Source: Campylobacteraceae bacterium (GTDB lineage: Bacteria > Campylobacterota > Campylobacteria > Campylobacterales > Sulfurovaceae). From it: a DNA stretch of 61,652 bases. The notes beneath the pieces were generated by a model. It was given only the letters and a program-made list of their open reading frames with translations. It did no database searches and was not told where the DNA came from. Position 1 is the first letter of the stretch. Every line of letters begins with the position of its first letter. Location: contig JALWNT010000029.1 of assembly GCA_027080995.1 (NCBI GenBank), positions 1 to 61,652 of the forward strand, written 5' to 3'. The position numbers and the translations under genes were made by a program. Positions 1-11,622 of the stretch are shown one piece after another.

Positions 1-375
1 GCTGATGATCTCCGGGGAGACGCGGTAGCGACGGGAGGCGAGCCTCAGCCAACGGCGGTTTTTCGCCATAAAGCGCCTCCCGAGTGCGACGCTTTCGGCG
101 ATGAGGATTTTGCGTTTGTAGCGGCTCCAGCTGAAGTCGGTGCTTCCTACCTTGTGCCGTCCTTGGTATCGGGCGAGGGTTTCGCTCTGATGTTTCGCCC
201 GTTTCAGCAGGGCGTAGAGACGGGCTTTGTCGAAGCCGTATCTGCTGTGCATCTTTTCGACGAAAGCCCGGGCGGCGGGAAGGCGGGAGTAGTCGACGCT
301 CTTAGCCTGGAGAGGGAGCAGAATAATGAGAAACGAGAAAATAGAAATGAGAAATTTGGGGGCGTTGCTGTGCAA
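1..375 (-). CDS. MltB-like lytic murein transglycosylase, 3' part missing
   Basis: The minus strand reads a hydrophobic N-terminal segment ending near LLPLQAKS, then a region typical of the MltB/SLT_2 family: a helix with AFVEKMHSRYGFDK, a stretch around AKHQSETLARYQG and FSWSRYKRKIL, then RFMAKNRRWLRLASRRYRVS with PEII at the window edge. The family cleaves peptidoglycan glycan strands from the periplasm. The catalytic Glu would lie beyond position 1, so it cannot be checked. No ATG is in frame; TTG at 375 is the only conventional start seen and has no Shine-Dalgarno, so the start is uncertain. The leader overlaps a quasi-repeat tract. It lies downstream of aroC on the same strand. Confidence 0.68.
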   Translation of the reverse strand, partial: MHSNAPKFLISIFSFLIILLPLQAKSVDYSRLPAARAFVEKMHSRYGFDKARLYALLKRAKHQSETLARYQGRHKVGSTDFSWSRYKRKILIAESVALGRRFMAKNRRWLRLASRRYRVSPEIIS

Positions 376-480
376 CGTGATTAAATGGAGGCGGGACTTC
401 AGTCCCGCAATGCAGGGCAGAAGCCTTGCCTCCAATATACTAATATACCAATACACCAATGACGGCGCCAACGGCGCCTT
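319..480. repeat. mosaic intergenic repeat, copy 1
   Basis: Modules in order on the plus strand: a GAGAAACGAGAAA-type array (319-353); hairpin GCGTTGC/GCAACG (362-376); hairpin GCGGGACT/AGTCCCGC (391-408); hairpin GCAGGGC/GCCTTGC (412-429); a CCAATA-type array (432-460); hairpin GGCGCC/GGCGCC (from 464). The same order recurs near 9.1 kb and 19.3 kb. It fills the gap between aroC and the transglycosylase gene. Confidence 0.8.
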
Positions 481-509
481 TGATTTCCCACTCCTCACTC
501 GAGGATTTA

Positions 510-1586
510 TCACTTGCGATAAATCCTCGTCAAGTGCTCCATCTTTCGCCCCAAGTTGAGCAGAGCCATATCGGCGAGGACCAGGGCCATCATCGCTTCG
601 CAGACGACGCTGCCCCGGATGGCGACGCAGGGGTCGTGGCGGCCTTTGAGAGAGAAGGTGACAGGGCGGCCTTCGAGGTCGACGGTCTGCTGCTCCTGAA
701 AGATGGAGGGAGTCGGTTTGAACCAGGTGCGCACGTAGATTTCGTCTCCGTCGCTGATGCCGCCCAGGATACCGCCGCTGTGGTTGCTGGCGAAACCCTC
801 GGGGGTGAGGGGATCGTTGTTTTCGCTCCCTTTGAGCCGGGCGCTCTCGATGCCGCTGCCGATCTCCACCGCTTTGGCGGCGTTGATCCCCATCATCGCT
901 TCGGCGAGAACGGCGTCGAGTTTGTAGTAGAGCGGCTCGCCCCAGCCGGCCGGCACGCCCGTCGCACGGGTCAGGACGACGCCGCCGACGGAGTCGTGGG
1001 CCGCCTTGGCCCGAAGGACCGCCTCCTCCTGGGCCGCTTCCGCTTCGGGATCGAGGGCGTTGAGCGGACTGCGGCGGGCGTGGTCGAAATCGTAGCGTCG
1101 GGCGGCGATGCCGTCGATCTCCAGGATCCCCGCCTCCACGCTGACCCCCAGCTCGGAGAGCATCCGTTTGGCGACGGCGCCGGCGGCGACCCGGGCGGCG
1201 GTCTCCCGTGCGGAGCTTCGTCCGCCGCCGCGGTAGTCCCGGATGCCGTATTTTTGCCAGTAGGTAAAGTCGGCGTGCCCGGGACGAAAGACCCCTTTGA
1301 CGTTCTCGTAATCCCGGCTTTTCTGATCGCCGTTGTAGATCACCATCGCGATGGGGGTTCCGGTGCTTTTCCCTTCGAAAGTCCCCGAAAGGATCTCCAC
1401 CCGATCGGCCTCTTTGCGGGCGGTGGTCAGCGCACTCTGCCCCGGGCGGCGCCGGTCGAGCTCGCTCTGAATGAAGGCTTCGTCGATCGCCAGACCTGCC
1501 GGCAGGCCGTCGAGGATGCAGCCGATGGCCCGGCCGTGGGATTCGCCGAATGTCGTCATCACCAGGCGGCGTCCGAAACTGTTCAT
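510..1586 (-). CDS. aroC: Chorismate synthase
   Basis: Converts 5-enolpyruvylshikimate-3-phosphate to chorismate, the last common step to aromatic amino acids and folate; needs reduced FMN. The 358-aa length is normal for the family. It begins [18 protein letters not shown], the conserved N-terminus with the GESHG motif, followed by [34 protein letters not shown] and the late signature around RHDPC are also present. The start codon at 1586 overlaps the rnc stop by 4 bases, so the genes are translationally coupled. The order rnhA-rnc-aroC is the arrangement known from Helicobacter. Confidence 0.98.
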   Translation of the reverse strand: MNSFGRRLVMTTFGESHGRAIGCILDGLPAGLAIDEAFIQSELDRRRPGQSALTTARKEADRVEILSGTFEGKSTGTPIAMVIYNGDQKSRDYENVKGVFRPGHADFTYWQKYGIRDYRGGGRSSARETAARVAAGAVAKRMLSELGVSVEAGILEIDGIAARRYDFDHARRSPLNALDPEAEAAQEEAVLRAKAAHDSVGGVVLTRATGVPAGWGEPLYYKLDAVLAEAMMGINAAKAVEIGSGIESARLKGSENNDPLTPEGFASNHSGGILGGISDGDEIYVRTWFKPTPSIFQEQQTVDLEGRPVTFSLKGRHDPCVAIRGSVVCEAMMALVLADMALLNLGRKMEHLTRIYRK

Positions 1587-2263
1587 CGCTTTTTCTCCTT
1601 CAGCTTTTTCAGGGCGATTTCGGCGGCTTTCTGCTGGGCGCTCTTTTTGCTGTGCCCTTTGGCGGTGGCGATGGTTTCGCCTCCGAGGAGCACGGCGACT
1701 TCGAACTCTTTGCGGTGGTCGGGGCCGCGGCTGCCCAGGAGCCGGTAGTCGGGGGTGACGCCGTGGCTTGCTTGGGTGAGCTCCTGCAGCGCCGTTTTGT
1801 AATCCCGGCAGAGGGTATCGAGGTCGATGACGGGGTAGGTGCGATCGAGGAGCCGTACGACGATGTCGCGGCTGGTCTCCAGTCCCGCTTCGAGATAGAT
1901 CGCGCCGATGACGGCTTCGAAAGCGTTGGAGAGCAGGGAGGGCTTCTGCCGCCCGTTGTTGTTCTCTTCGGCGGGGGAGAGGTAGATGTATCGGCCCAGG
2001 TCGATGGCGCGGGCGAGGGTCGCGAAGCCGCTTTCGTTGACCAGGGAGGCGCGGATTTTGGAGAGCACCCCCTCGTCCGAATCGGGAAACTTGTGAAAGA
2101 GGAACTCTCCGACGATCAGGTCGAGGACCGCGTCGCCGAGGAATTCTAACCGTTCGTTGTTGTAGGGCTTTTTGTAGCTCTTGTGGGTCAACGCTTCGAC
2201 GATCAGTTTCCGGTCTTGGAAACGGTAGCCGAGCTTCTCTTCCAGCGCCTGAATATTATCCAT
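1583..2263 (-). CDS. rnc: Ribonuclease III
   Basis: Double-strand-specific endoribonuclease that processes rRNA precursors and structured RNA. At 226 aa it has the standard two-domain plan: an N-terminal endonuclease domain with the signature [14 protein letters not shown] (about residues 36-49) and the second acidic cluster in the [13 protein letters not shown] helix, then a C-terminal double-stranded RNA-binding domain ([12 protein letters not shown] to the end). It overlaps rnhA by 8 bases upstream and aroC by 4 bases downstream, indicating one operon. Confidence 0.98.
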   Translation of the reverse strand: MDNIQALEEKLGYRFQDRKLIVEALTHKSYKKPYNNERLEFLGDAVLDLIVGEFLFHKFPDSDEGVLSKIRASLVNESGFATLARAIDLGRYIYLSPAEENNNGRQKPSLLSNAFEAVIGAIYLEAGLETSRDIVVRLLDRTYPVIDLDTLCRDYKTALQELTQASHGVTPDYRLLGSRGPDHRKEFEVAVLLGGETIATAKGHSKKSAQQKAAEIALKKLKEKKR

Positions 2264-2705
2264 TGATCGACTCCTTTTGTCGTTCCGCTTCGCGACGGGC
2301 GAGGGTGTCGCAGCGTTCGTTTTCGGGGTGTCCGGCGTGTCCGCGCACCCACTCGGCCCGCACCTGGTGGGGTGCGGAGACTTCGAGATATTCGCGCCAG
2401 AGATCCGGATTTTTCACTTTTTTGAACTCTCGCCGTTTCCAGCCCTCAAGCCACTCGTTGATCGCCTTGGCGACGTAACTGCTGTCGGTCACCACCCGAA
2501 CGCTGCAGGGGCGTTTGAGGAGTTTGAGCCCCTCGATGACGGCACGCAGCTCCATCCGGTTGTTGGTGGTGTGGGGTTCTCCGCCGGCATACTCCCTGCG
2601 ATGTCCCCGATAGTCGAGGATACCCGCGTAGCCTCCGGGGCCGGGATTGCCGAGGCTGGAGCCGTCAGAATAGAGTGTCACCTCGTCGGGGTTGCTGGGG
2701 GGCAA
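2256..2705 (-). CDS. rnhA: Ribonuclease HI
   Basis: Degrades the RNA strand of RNA-DNA hybrids such as primers and R-loops. The 149-aa protein shows the acidic active-site residues in family positions: Asp in [15 protein letters not shown], Glu in [13 protein letters not shown], Asp in [11 protein letters not shown] and the late Asp in [12 protein letters not shown], with [11 protein letters not shown] carrying the conserved His. The ATG at 2705 lies inside the end of the upstream LapB-like gene (41-base overlap). GTG at 2681 would be an alternative start just before the first beta strand. Confidence 0.96.
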   Translation of the reverse strand: MPPSNPDEVTLYSDGSSLGNPGPGGYAGILDYRGHRREYAGGEPHTTNNRMELRAVIEGLKLLKRPCSVRVVTDSSYVAKAINEWLEGWKRREFKKVKNPDLWREYLEVSAPHQVRAEWVRGHAGHPENERCDTLARREAERQKESING

Positions 2706-3699
2706 GTCTCTCCTCCACTTTTACGGTATTGAGGGCCATACAGCCCGGGCAGCGGACGAAAGAGACGGGAAAACTCCGCTTGCATTCGCTGCAGAGATAG
2801 GCGAAATGCAGATCGCCCTTCTCGAAGCCGCTTTTCCGGGCGGCGCAGAGCAGATCGACCGCAAAAAGCCCGCTGGGCGTTTCCGGAGGCTCGGACAACT
2901 CTCCCCGGGCATAAAAGAGAGAGTGCAGGCCGGAATTTTTCGCAATTATATCCAATTGGAGTTGGGCCGGGGGGAGAAACCAGAGGATGTCGAGCAGTTC
3001 ATCCAGGCGCGCGGGATCGAGGCGGGACCAGGCGGCGTCGGTATCGAGACGGAAAAGCTCCTGCAAAATGGGGCGGTACAGCGCCGGCTCTTTCTCAAGC
3101 AGACGCTCCAGCTCTGCGCGTTTGCTCTCTCGGTCGTGTTCCCGGTCGGATTGGATCTGCAGAAAATGCAGATAGGCGCGCAGAGCCGCCGTCTCTTCCC
3201 CCTGGGCTTCTAGGGCATCGAGGGCGTCGCGGGCCTGGGCGTAGCGGTGGAGTTTTTCGTAGAGGAGTTCCAGTTGCATCAGCACGTCGCTACGGCGGGG
3301 ATGGCGGGAGAGAATCTCCAAAAAGATATCCTCCGCCCGCTGCAAAAACCCCGCCCTCAGATAGACCCGTCCGAGATAGATCAGCAGTTCGTCGTCGTCG
3401 CTGTGACGGATCAGATAGAGCAGGATACTGACGGTTTTGTCGTAATTGCCGCTCTGCTCGAAAGCCCGCGCGAGCATCAGCAGAGGCTTGGCCATTCCCT
3501 CTTCGTAGGGGACATTCTCCTCTTCGAGGCTGCACGAAGCGGTGTCGAAGCGCTCGAGAAAGGAGTCGAGACGCTGTTTGAGTTTCTCCCGTCGGTAGAG
3601 ATTCCAGCCGTGGGTCATCAACGCGACGGCCACGGCGATGAGAATGATCAGAACAATACTGAAGACGGGATCGTGATAATTCAGAAGAAGATTGTTCAC
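2665..3699 (-). CDS. LapB/YciM-like TPR membrane protein with C-terminal zinc ribbon
   Basis: One N-terminal membrane helix (SIVLIILIAVAVALMTHGW) is followed by tetratricopeptide-type helical repeats and, near the end, a rubredoxin-like CxxC...CxxC unit (LCSECKRSF, FVRCPGCMA). This is the plan of LapB, which in Enterobacteria controls lipopolysaccharide synthesis; whether it does so here is inference. The frame is open to an ATG at 3831, but GTG at 3699 is preferred: it precedes the membrane helix, a -10-like TATACT lies at 3733-3738 on this strand, and the longer version would cover the promoter region of the divergent gene. It is the probable first gene of the rnhA-rnc-aroC operon. Confidence 0.72.
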   Translation of the reverse strand: MNNLLLNYHDPVFSIVLIILIAVAVALMTHGWNLYRREKLKQRLDSFLERFDTASCSLEEENVPYEEGMAKPLLMLARAFEQSGNYDKTVSILLYLIRHSDDDELLIYLGRVYLRAGFLQRAEDIFLEILSRHPRRSDVLMQLELLYEKLHRYAQARDALDALEAQGEETAALRAYLHFLQIQSDREHDRESKRAELERLLEKEPALYRPILQELFRLDTDAAWSRLDPARLDELLDILWFLPPAQLQLDIIAKNSGLHSLFYARGELSEPPETPSGLFAVDLLCAARKSGFEKGDLHFAYLCSECKRSFPVSFVRCPGCMALNTVKVEERLAPQQPRRGDTLF

Positions 3700-3788
3700 C
3701 GCGCTGTTCTTTGTATCAAAATAGTGGGTTGAAGTATAACGTTTTTTGCACGGAGAAGATGAATGGCCTCTCTTAACCCCCCTTTCGA

Positions 3789-3794
3789 TATAAT
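3789..3794 (+). promoter_or_regulatory. -10-like element for the aminotransferase operon
   Basis: TATAAT lies 66 bases before the ATG at 3860, in the divergent gap with the LapB-like gene. No convincing -35 is seen, which is common for the housekeeping sigma factor of this phylum. Confidence 0.4.
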
Positions 3795-3859
3795 CCCCCG
3801 TATTTAATTCATTTTTATTCAATTTATCCAACGATTTTTATTTCCGAAAGGAAGCTTGA

Positions 3860-4998
3860 ATGCTGCTCTTTACCCCCGGTCCCACTCCTGTCCCCGAATC
3901 GGTCCGCCTGGCGATGGCGGGGCCGACGCTGCACCACCGTACCCCCGAGTTCGAAGCGATTTTCGCCGAAGCGCGGGCGAAGCTCTTCGACCTGATGGCC
4001 ACCGACGAAGTGGTGATGCTCGCTTCCAGCGGCACCGGCGCGATGGAGGCGGCAGTGACCAATCTCTGCCGCCGCAAACTCCTCAACGTCAACGCCGGAA
4101 AGTTCGGCCAGCGTTTCGGGCTCATCGCCCAGGCCCACGGCCTGCCCAACGTCGAAATCGTTCACGACTGGGATACCCCCGCGACGGTCGAAGAGATCCT
4201 CGAAGCGATCGAGGCCGACGACAAGATCGACGCGCTGGCGATCCAGATCAGCGAATCGGCCGGCGGCCTACGCCATCCGGTCGAGGAGATCGCCGCCGCC
4301 GTCAAGGCGAAGCGTCCCGAGATGATGGTGATCGCCGACGGCATCACCGCGGTCGGTGTCGAGCGGATCGATACGACCCACATCGACGCGCTGATCGCCG
4401 GCAGCCAGAAGGCGTTGATGCTGCCTCCCGGCTTGGCGATTCTGGGATTGAGCAATGCGGCGGTGGAGAAGATCGGAAGCGGCAAGGGCTACTACTTCAA
4501 CCTCGCCTCCGAGATCAAGAAACAGCGCCAGAACACCACCGCCTACACGGCGCCCACGACGCTGATCATCGGTCTGCGGGCCATCCTCGAAGAGATCGAA
4601 AAGCGCGGCGGAGCGGGCAAACTCTACTGCGACACCGCCCGTCGGGCCAAGGCGACCCGTTTCGCCCTGGAGGCGCTCGGCTTGCACAGTTACCCCAAAG
4701 CCCCCGCCCGCTCGATGACCACGATCGATGACGCCCAGGCCAACGAGATCCGCAGCCTGCTCAAGAGCGATTTCGGCGTCAACGTTGCCGGAGGGCAGGA
4801 CCATCTCAAAGGCAAAATCTTCCGCATCAATCAGATGGGACTCATCGAGCCCCACGAGATGCTTTGGGTCGTCAACGCCGTGGAGCTCGCTTTGGCCAAG
4901 CTGGGGCGCCGGGCCTTCGACGGGACCGCGGCGAAAGTCTGGAACGAAACCTTCTACAAGACGATGCTCTCCAAAGTGCCCGATCCCGAGGAGTGCGC

Positions 4999-5002
<4 letters not shown>
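3860..5002 (+). CDS. Class V aminotransferase (alanine/serine-glyoxylate type)
   Basis: PLP-dependent fold-type I enzyme of 380 aa. It begins LLFTPGPTPVPESV and has the HHRTPEFEAIF substrate-loop region typical of the alanine-glyoxylate/serine-pyruvate group. The Asp that contacts PLP is in VIADGITAVG, and the Schiff-base Lys is in AGSQKALMLPPG (about residue 184). The strong Shine-Dalgarno GAAAGGAAG precedes the ATG. Members in this phylum are sometimes called soluble hydrogenase subunit, a historical misnomer. Its stop overlaps the GTG of hisZ. The substrate cannot be fixed from sequence; a role in serine or glycine metabolism is a guess. Confidence 0.9.
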
Positions 5003-7100
<2,098 letters not shown>

Positions 7101-7112
<12 letters not shown>

Positions 7113-7302
7113 GGAAAATATAGAAACGAGAAATGAGAAGCCGATTGGCAGCGCTTTGCGTTGTATGATGATTCTTCACTTGTTCCCACCCTCCTCGGTG
7201 GGAACGATAGTATGAATCTCTCTTTGAAAACAGTGGGCTGCCGTCCCGTGAATCCGCCATAGGATATAATTTGATAACAAGTATGCGCAACAAAGGGGAA
7301 CT
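7101..7302. other. Spacer with quasi-repeats and a REP-like palindrome
   Basis: It holds an AGAAACGAGAAATGAGAA-type array (7120-7139) like the one at 319-353, a GCGCTTTGCG segment, a GTTCCCACC...GGTGGGAAC palindrome (about 7182-7205) matching one at 48704-48728, and a -10-like TATAAT at 7265-7270 for the next gene. Confidence 0.6.
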
Positions 7303-7854
7303 ATGAGACTCAAACCGCAACAGACAGGCTACGTAGCGAGCAAAGTGGCCATCGACCTGGCCAACGCCCCTTTCGTCAAGCTTCTCAAGGGCAAAGACGC
7401 GGTGCGTGAAAAGGTCAAAGAGATCATCGACGAAAATCTCAAAGTCGAACGGGCTCTGGATGAAAAGGTCAAAGAGATCATCGAAGAGAATTACGACGAA
7501 ATTGAATTTCAGCACGCCGACGAACGGCAACTCTTTTTTATGATCAAAAAGAAGTTGGCCCCTGAATATGGAGTGATCATCAACTACGACGATCGCTACA
7601 ACGATCTTTCCCACAAGATCCTCGACGAGCTTTACGAAAACTATCTCATCGAGTACGACGTCAACGATAATCAGGTCAAAAACGTGATCTTCAAAGCCTT
7701 CAAAGATTTCGCCGACGCCTACGAAGAGATCGACGACATCGTCTATAACAAGATCCGCAATATGGAGCGCGAAGTCATCCCCGGAAGTCAGGATTACGAA
7801 CTGCTCTATGAGCGGCTCTATCAGGAAGAGTTGCAGCGCAGAGGAATGCTGTGA
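7303..7854 (+). CDS. DUF507 family protein
   Basis: 183-aa protein recognisable as DUF507 by its start (MRLKPQQTGYVASKVAIDL) and its position just before carA, an arrangement common in Campylobacterota. It is rich in Lys, Glu and Asp and largely helical. A near-duplicated segment is visible: KVKEIIDENLKVERALD followed by KVKEIIEENYDE. There is no signal peptide or membrane segment, so it is presumably cytoplasmic. The function of the family is unknown. The Shine-Dalgarno AAAGGGGA is 5 bases upstream. An intrinsic terminator follows the stop. Confidence 0.9.
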   Translation: MRLKPQQTGYVASKVAIDLANAPFVKLLKGKDAVREKVKEIIDENLKVERALDEKVKEIIEENYDEIEFQHADERQLFFMIKKKLAPEYGVIINYDDRYNDLSHKILDELYENYLIEYDVNDNQVKNVIFKAFKDFADAYEEIDDIVYNKIRNMEREVIPGSQDYELLYERLYQEELQRRGML

Positions 7855-7890
7855 AATGTGCTTCGCGTTTCAAGTGAGGAACGTCGGTTT

Positions 7891-7912
7891 GCGTTGCGCT
7901 GCAACGCTTTTT
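7891..7912 (+). terminator. Intrinsic terminator between the DUF507 gene and carA
   Basis: GCGTTGC-GCT-GCAACGC is a perfect 7-bp stem followed directly by TTTTT. The same hairpin recurs as a module of the mosaic repeats (9123, 43220, and degenerate at 362 and 19284). Confidence 0.75.
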
Positions 7913-7936
7913 ATGTATGAGTAAAAAGGGGATCTG

Positions 7937-9058
<1,122 letters not shown>

Positions 9059-9578
9059 CGATCGCACCGTTTGACGGTGCGACTTGATGATGGATTCTAG
9101 ATTCTGGATGTTGGATGTCGGGGCGTTGCGTTGCAACGCTTTCTTTTGGAGGCGGGAATTCATTCCCGCAATGCAGGGCTGAGGCCCTGCCCCCAATGAC
9201 CAATGACGTCGCCGAAGGCGACAGTCCTTGCGACTTGCGACGTGAGGCCCGAAGGGCCGTGCTTGCGACTTATAATTTTTCCTCTTCATTTCTTTTTCTT
9301 TGTTCTCGCGACAAAGAAAAAGGAAACGAAGCAAAGAAAAAGAAAACGCGAAGGACTGACGTCAAATAGAACGTTCCAGTTGAACCCAAAATTTGCATTA
9401 GCCAGCACGCCATCTGCGCCGATCATCAACACATCTGACGCACTTTCTATTGCAAAATTTGGGTTGAATTGAGGATTGTATAGAAAGTAGAGTGGCGCCT
9501 TGTGGCCCCACCAACGAAACTAAAAATCTTGCGACGTGAGGCCCGAAGGGCCGTGCTTGCGACTTGCGACTTCCTATA
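9059..9578. repeat. Repeat-dense spacer, mosaic copy 2
   Basis: No gene is supported in this 520-base gap. In order it holds: hairpin TCGCACCGT/ACGGTGCGA (9062-9082), GGATTCTAGATTCTGG-type array (9091-9118), hairpin GCGTTGC/GCAACGC plus T-rich tract (9123-9146), hairpin GCGGGAAT/ATTCCCGC (9152-9169), hairpin GCAGGGC/GCCCTGC (9173-9190), CCAATGA array, hairpin GTCGCC/GGCGAC (9207-9221), TTGCGAC array, a 36-base perfect direct repeat (9235-9270 and 9529-9564), a TTTCTTTTTCTTTGT/ACAAAGAAAAAGGAAA hairpin (about 9289-9326) and an inverted pair at 9384-9398 and 9451-9465. Confidence 0.8.
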
Positions 9579-9914
9579 TCAAATCAGCCAATTCTCCAAA
9601 TGGCACGCCTCCTCACTGAAAGGGAGGCTTTTCCACCCTTTTCCTTCAAGAAGCATCACTCTGCCGCCGAAATTGCCGGAGGCGTAGCGTTCTTTGTAGA
9701 TGGGGTAGAGTCCCGCCCGAAAGGCACCGAAAAGCTCGGAGAAGTTTTCGGGATGAGTATAGGGGTCGAAATCGAGGGAGTGGATCGCTTTGAGGGTTTC
9801 GCGCAGATTTTCGTCTCGGTGGAGCTTGGGACTCAGCAGATACCAAGCGGGGTAAGAGAGGGGAGGATCTTCCAACAGATCGTAGAGGTAGAGCCGCTCC
9901 TTTTTCACGTGCAA
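9579..9914 (-). CDS. Hypothetical protein downstream of the PiT transporter gene
   Basis: 111-aa protein with no recognised family. It begins MHVKKERLYLYDLLEDPP, is rich in Leu, Tyr and Glu, and has no signal peptide or membrane helix. A segment around PYTHPENFSELFGAFRAG suggests a small globular domain. It follows the transporter gene on the same strand after 49 bases filled by an array and a hairpin, so it may be cotranscribed. It is kept as probably real because the sequence reads as balanced protein and the opposite frames are poor. Confidence 0.5.
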   Translation of the reverse strand: MHVKKERLYLYDLLEDPPLSYPAWYLLSPKLHRDENLRETLKAIHSLDFDPYTHPENFSELFGAFRAGLYPIYKERYASGNFGGRVMLLEGKGWKSLPFSEEACHLENWLI

Positions 9915-9963
9915 AATGCCTCACTGCCTACTGCCCAATGCCGGGATTCGCCTTGCGAATCCC
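9915..9963. repeat. Small mosaic repeat between the transporter and the 111-aa gene
   Basis: An ATGCC-type quasi-array (9916-9942) is followed by the perfect hairpin GGGATTCGC/GCGAATCCC (9943-9963). A related ATGCCCC array lies at 19384-19402. Confidence 0.7.
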
Positions 9964-11547
9964 TTAGAGCATAATCCCTTTGATGATGTAGAAGATCACC
10001 GCGGCGACGATGCCGGCGGCGGGGACGGTGACGATCCAGGCGGCGACGATCTTTCTGACGGCGCTGCGTTTGACGTATTGGGTTTTGTAGACCCGTTTGA
10101 GGGCTTTGGACTCTTTCTTGAGCTCTTTCTCGTAGGCTTCGACGGTTTGGAAGAGTTGGACGATGCGCTCGTAATCCTCCTGACTCTTTTCGCTTTTGCT
10201 CTCCAAATCCTGGAGCTCTTTGCGGGCCGCTTCGAGTTTGATCTTGAGCTCCTCGATCACTTTGCGCTCTTCTTGGATGCGGTGCTCCAGGCGTTGGGTG
10301 CGGTCGATCCATTCGCGCAGGAAGCCGACACCGAAGACCCCGCCCAGGGCGATGTGGGTGGAGCTGACGGGCAAGCCCAGTTGCGAAGCGAGGATCACGG
10401 TCAACGCGGCGGCCAGGGCGATGGAGAAGGCGCGCATCTGGTCGAGCTCGGTGATTTCGCTGCCGACGGTTTTGATCAGTTTGGGGCCGTAGAGGGCGAG
10501 GCCGAGGGAGATGCCCACGGCTCCGATCACCATCACCCAGACCGGAATGGCGGCTTTGGTCGCGACCTCCGCGTGGGCGAGGGCGTCGTAGATCCCCGCC
10601 AGGGGCCCAACAGCGTTGGCGACGTCGTTGGCGCCGTGGGCGAAGCTCAGCAGCGCGGCGGAGAAGATCAAAGGAATTGTGAAGAGGACGTTGACGCTCT
10701 CACGGTCGTTTTCGAGCTTGTGGGCGTATTTGGCGATGGCTTTTTTGACAAAAAGGTAGATGGCGACGGCGCCCAGGAAACCGATGGCGGCGGCCGTGGG
10801 AAAGCCGAGTTTGATCATATGCTTGAGTCCTTTGAGGATCAGGTAGGTGACAAAGGCCCAGCCCATCACCGCCACGTAGATCGGGACCAGCTTCATCGCC
10901 GCCCCTTTGGTGTCCTCTTTGAAGACGATGGTCTTTTTGATGGCGTAGAGGAAGCCCGCGGCGATCAGGCCGCCCAGGATGGGGGAGATGACCCAACTGG
11001 CGGCGATCTTGCCCATCGTGCCCCAGTGGACGATGCCGAAGGTGCCCGCCGCGGCGATCCCGCCGCCCATCACGCCGCCGACGATGGAGTGGGTCGTCGA
11101 GACGGGGGCCTTGAGGTAGGTGGCGATGTTGAGCCAGAGCGCCGCGGCCAGAAGCGCGGCGGTCATCGCCCAGACGAAGTATTCGGGTTGAGCGAAAGCG
11201 GCGGGGTCGATGATCCCTTTTTTGATGGTGCCGGTGACGTCCGCCCCGGCGATCAAAGCTCCCATCGATTCGAAGATCGCGGCGATGACGATCGCCCCCA
11301 TCATCGTCAAGGCCCGGGAGCCGACGGCGGGTCCGACGTTGTTGGCGACGTCGTTGGCCCCGATGTTCATCGCCATATAGGCACCGAAGAGTGCGGCGAC
11401 GGCCAGGAAGGGGTTGCCCGGGATTTTGTTCCAGGTTGCCAGCAGGACTAGAGCCATAAAGATCAGAGAGAGACCGAGCCGCAGAAAGTCGCTTTGACTC
11501 TTCTTGGCCGCCTTTTTCTGCATCTTTTCGAAGGTGTTGATTTCCAT
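9964..11547 (-). CDS. PiT-family inorganic phosphate transporter with C-terminal coiled coil
   Basis: Proton- or sodium-coupled phosphate permease of the inner membrane, 527 aa. The duplicated PiT signature is clear: GANDVANNVGPAVGSRA near residue 63 and GANDVANAVGPLAGIYD in the second half, each with many membrane helices; a PVSSTHIALGG motif is also present. After the last conserved helix an insert of roughly 75 charged residues (about 414-490, heptad-like Leu/Glu/Lys) precedes a final membrane helix. It is divergent from pstS across a 138-base gap with a pho-box-like site, so low- and high-affinity phosphate uptake sit back to back. Confidence 0.93.
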   Translation of the reverse strand: MEINTFEKMQKKAAKKSQSDFLRLGLSLIFMALVLLATWNKIPGNPFLAVAALFGAYMAMNIGANDVANNVGPAVGSRALTMMGAIVIAAIFESMGALIAGADVTGTIKKGIIDPAAFAQPEYFVWAMTAALLAAALWLNIATYLKAPVSTTHSIVGGVMGGGIAAAGTFGIVHWGTMGKIAASWVISPILGGLIAAGFLYAIKKTIVFKEDTKGAAMKLVPIYVAVMGWAFVTYLILKGLKHMIKLGFPTAAAIGFLGAVAIYLFVKKAIAKYAHKLENDRESVNVLFTIPLIFSAALLSFAHGANDVANAVGPLAGIYDALAHAEVATKAAIPVWVMVIGAVGISLGLALYGPKLIKTVGSEITELDQMRAFSIALAAALTVILASQLGLPVSSTHIALGGVFGVGFLREWIDRTQRLEHRIQEERKVIEELKIKLEAARKELQDLESKSEKSQEDYERIVQLFQTVEAYEKELKKESKALKRVYKTQYVKRSAVRKIVAAWIVTVPAAGIVAAVIFYIIKGIML

Positions 11548-11622
11548 AGAGTGTATGCCTTTACCGTGTGGGAATAAAGATAGGTCAATGATAACCGAGT
11601 TCCCGTTAGGGAGACTTGAAAT

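Noticed and set aside
459-1748. 429-aa plus-strand frame opposite aroC and rnc
   Set aside because: It is the antisense of two well-supported genes. Long antisense frames are expected in GC-rich coding DNA, and its composition shows no domain.
9115-9472. Two overlapping plus-strand frames of 84 and 89 aa in the carA downstream spacer
   Set aside because: They lie wholly in hairpins and arrays, have no Shine-Dalgarno and encode low-complexity Lys/Arg or Phe-rich peptides.
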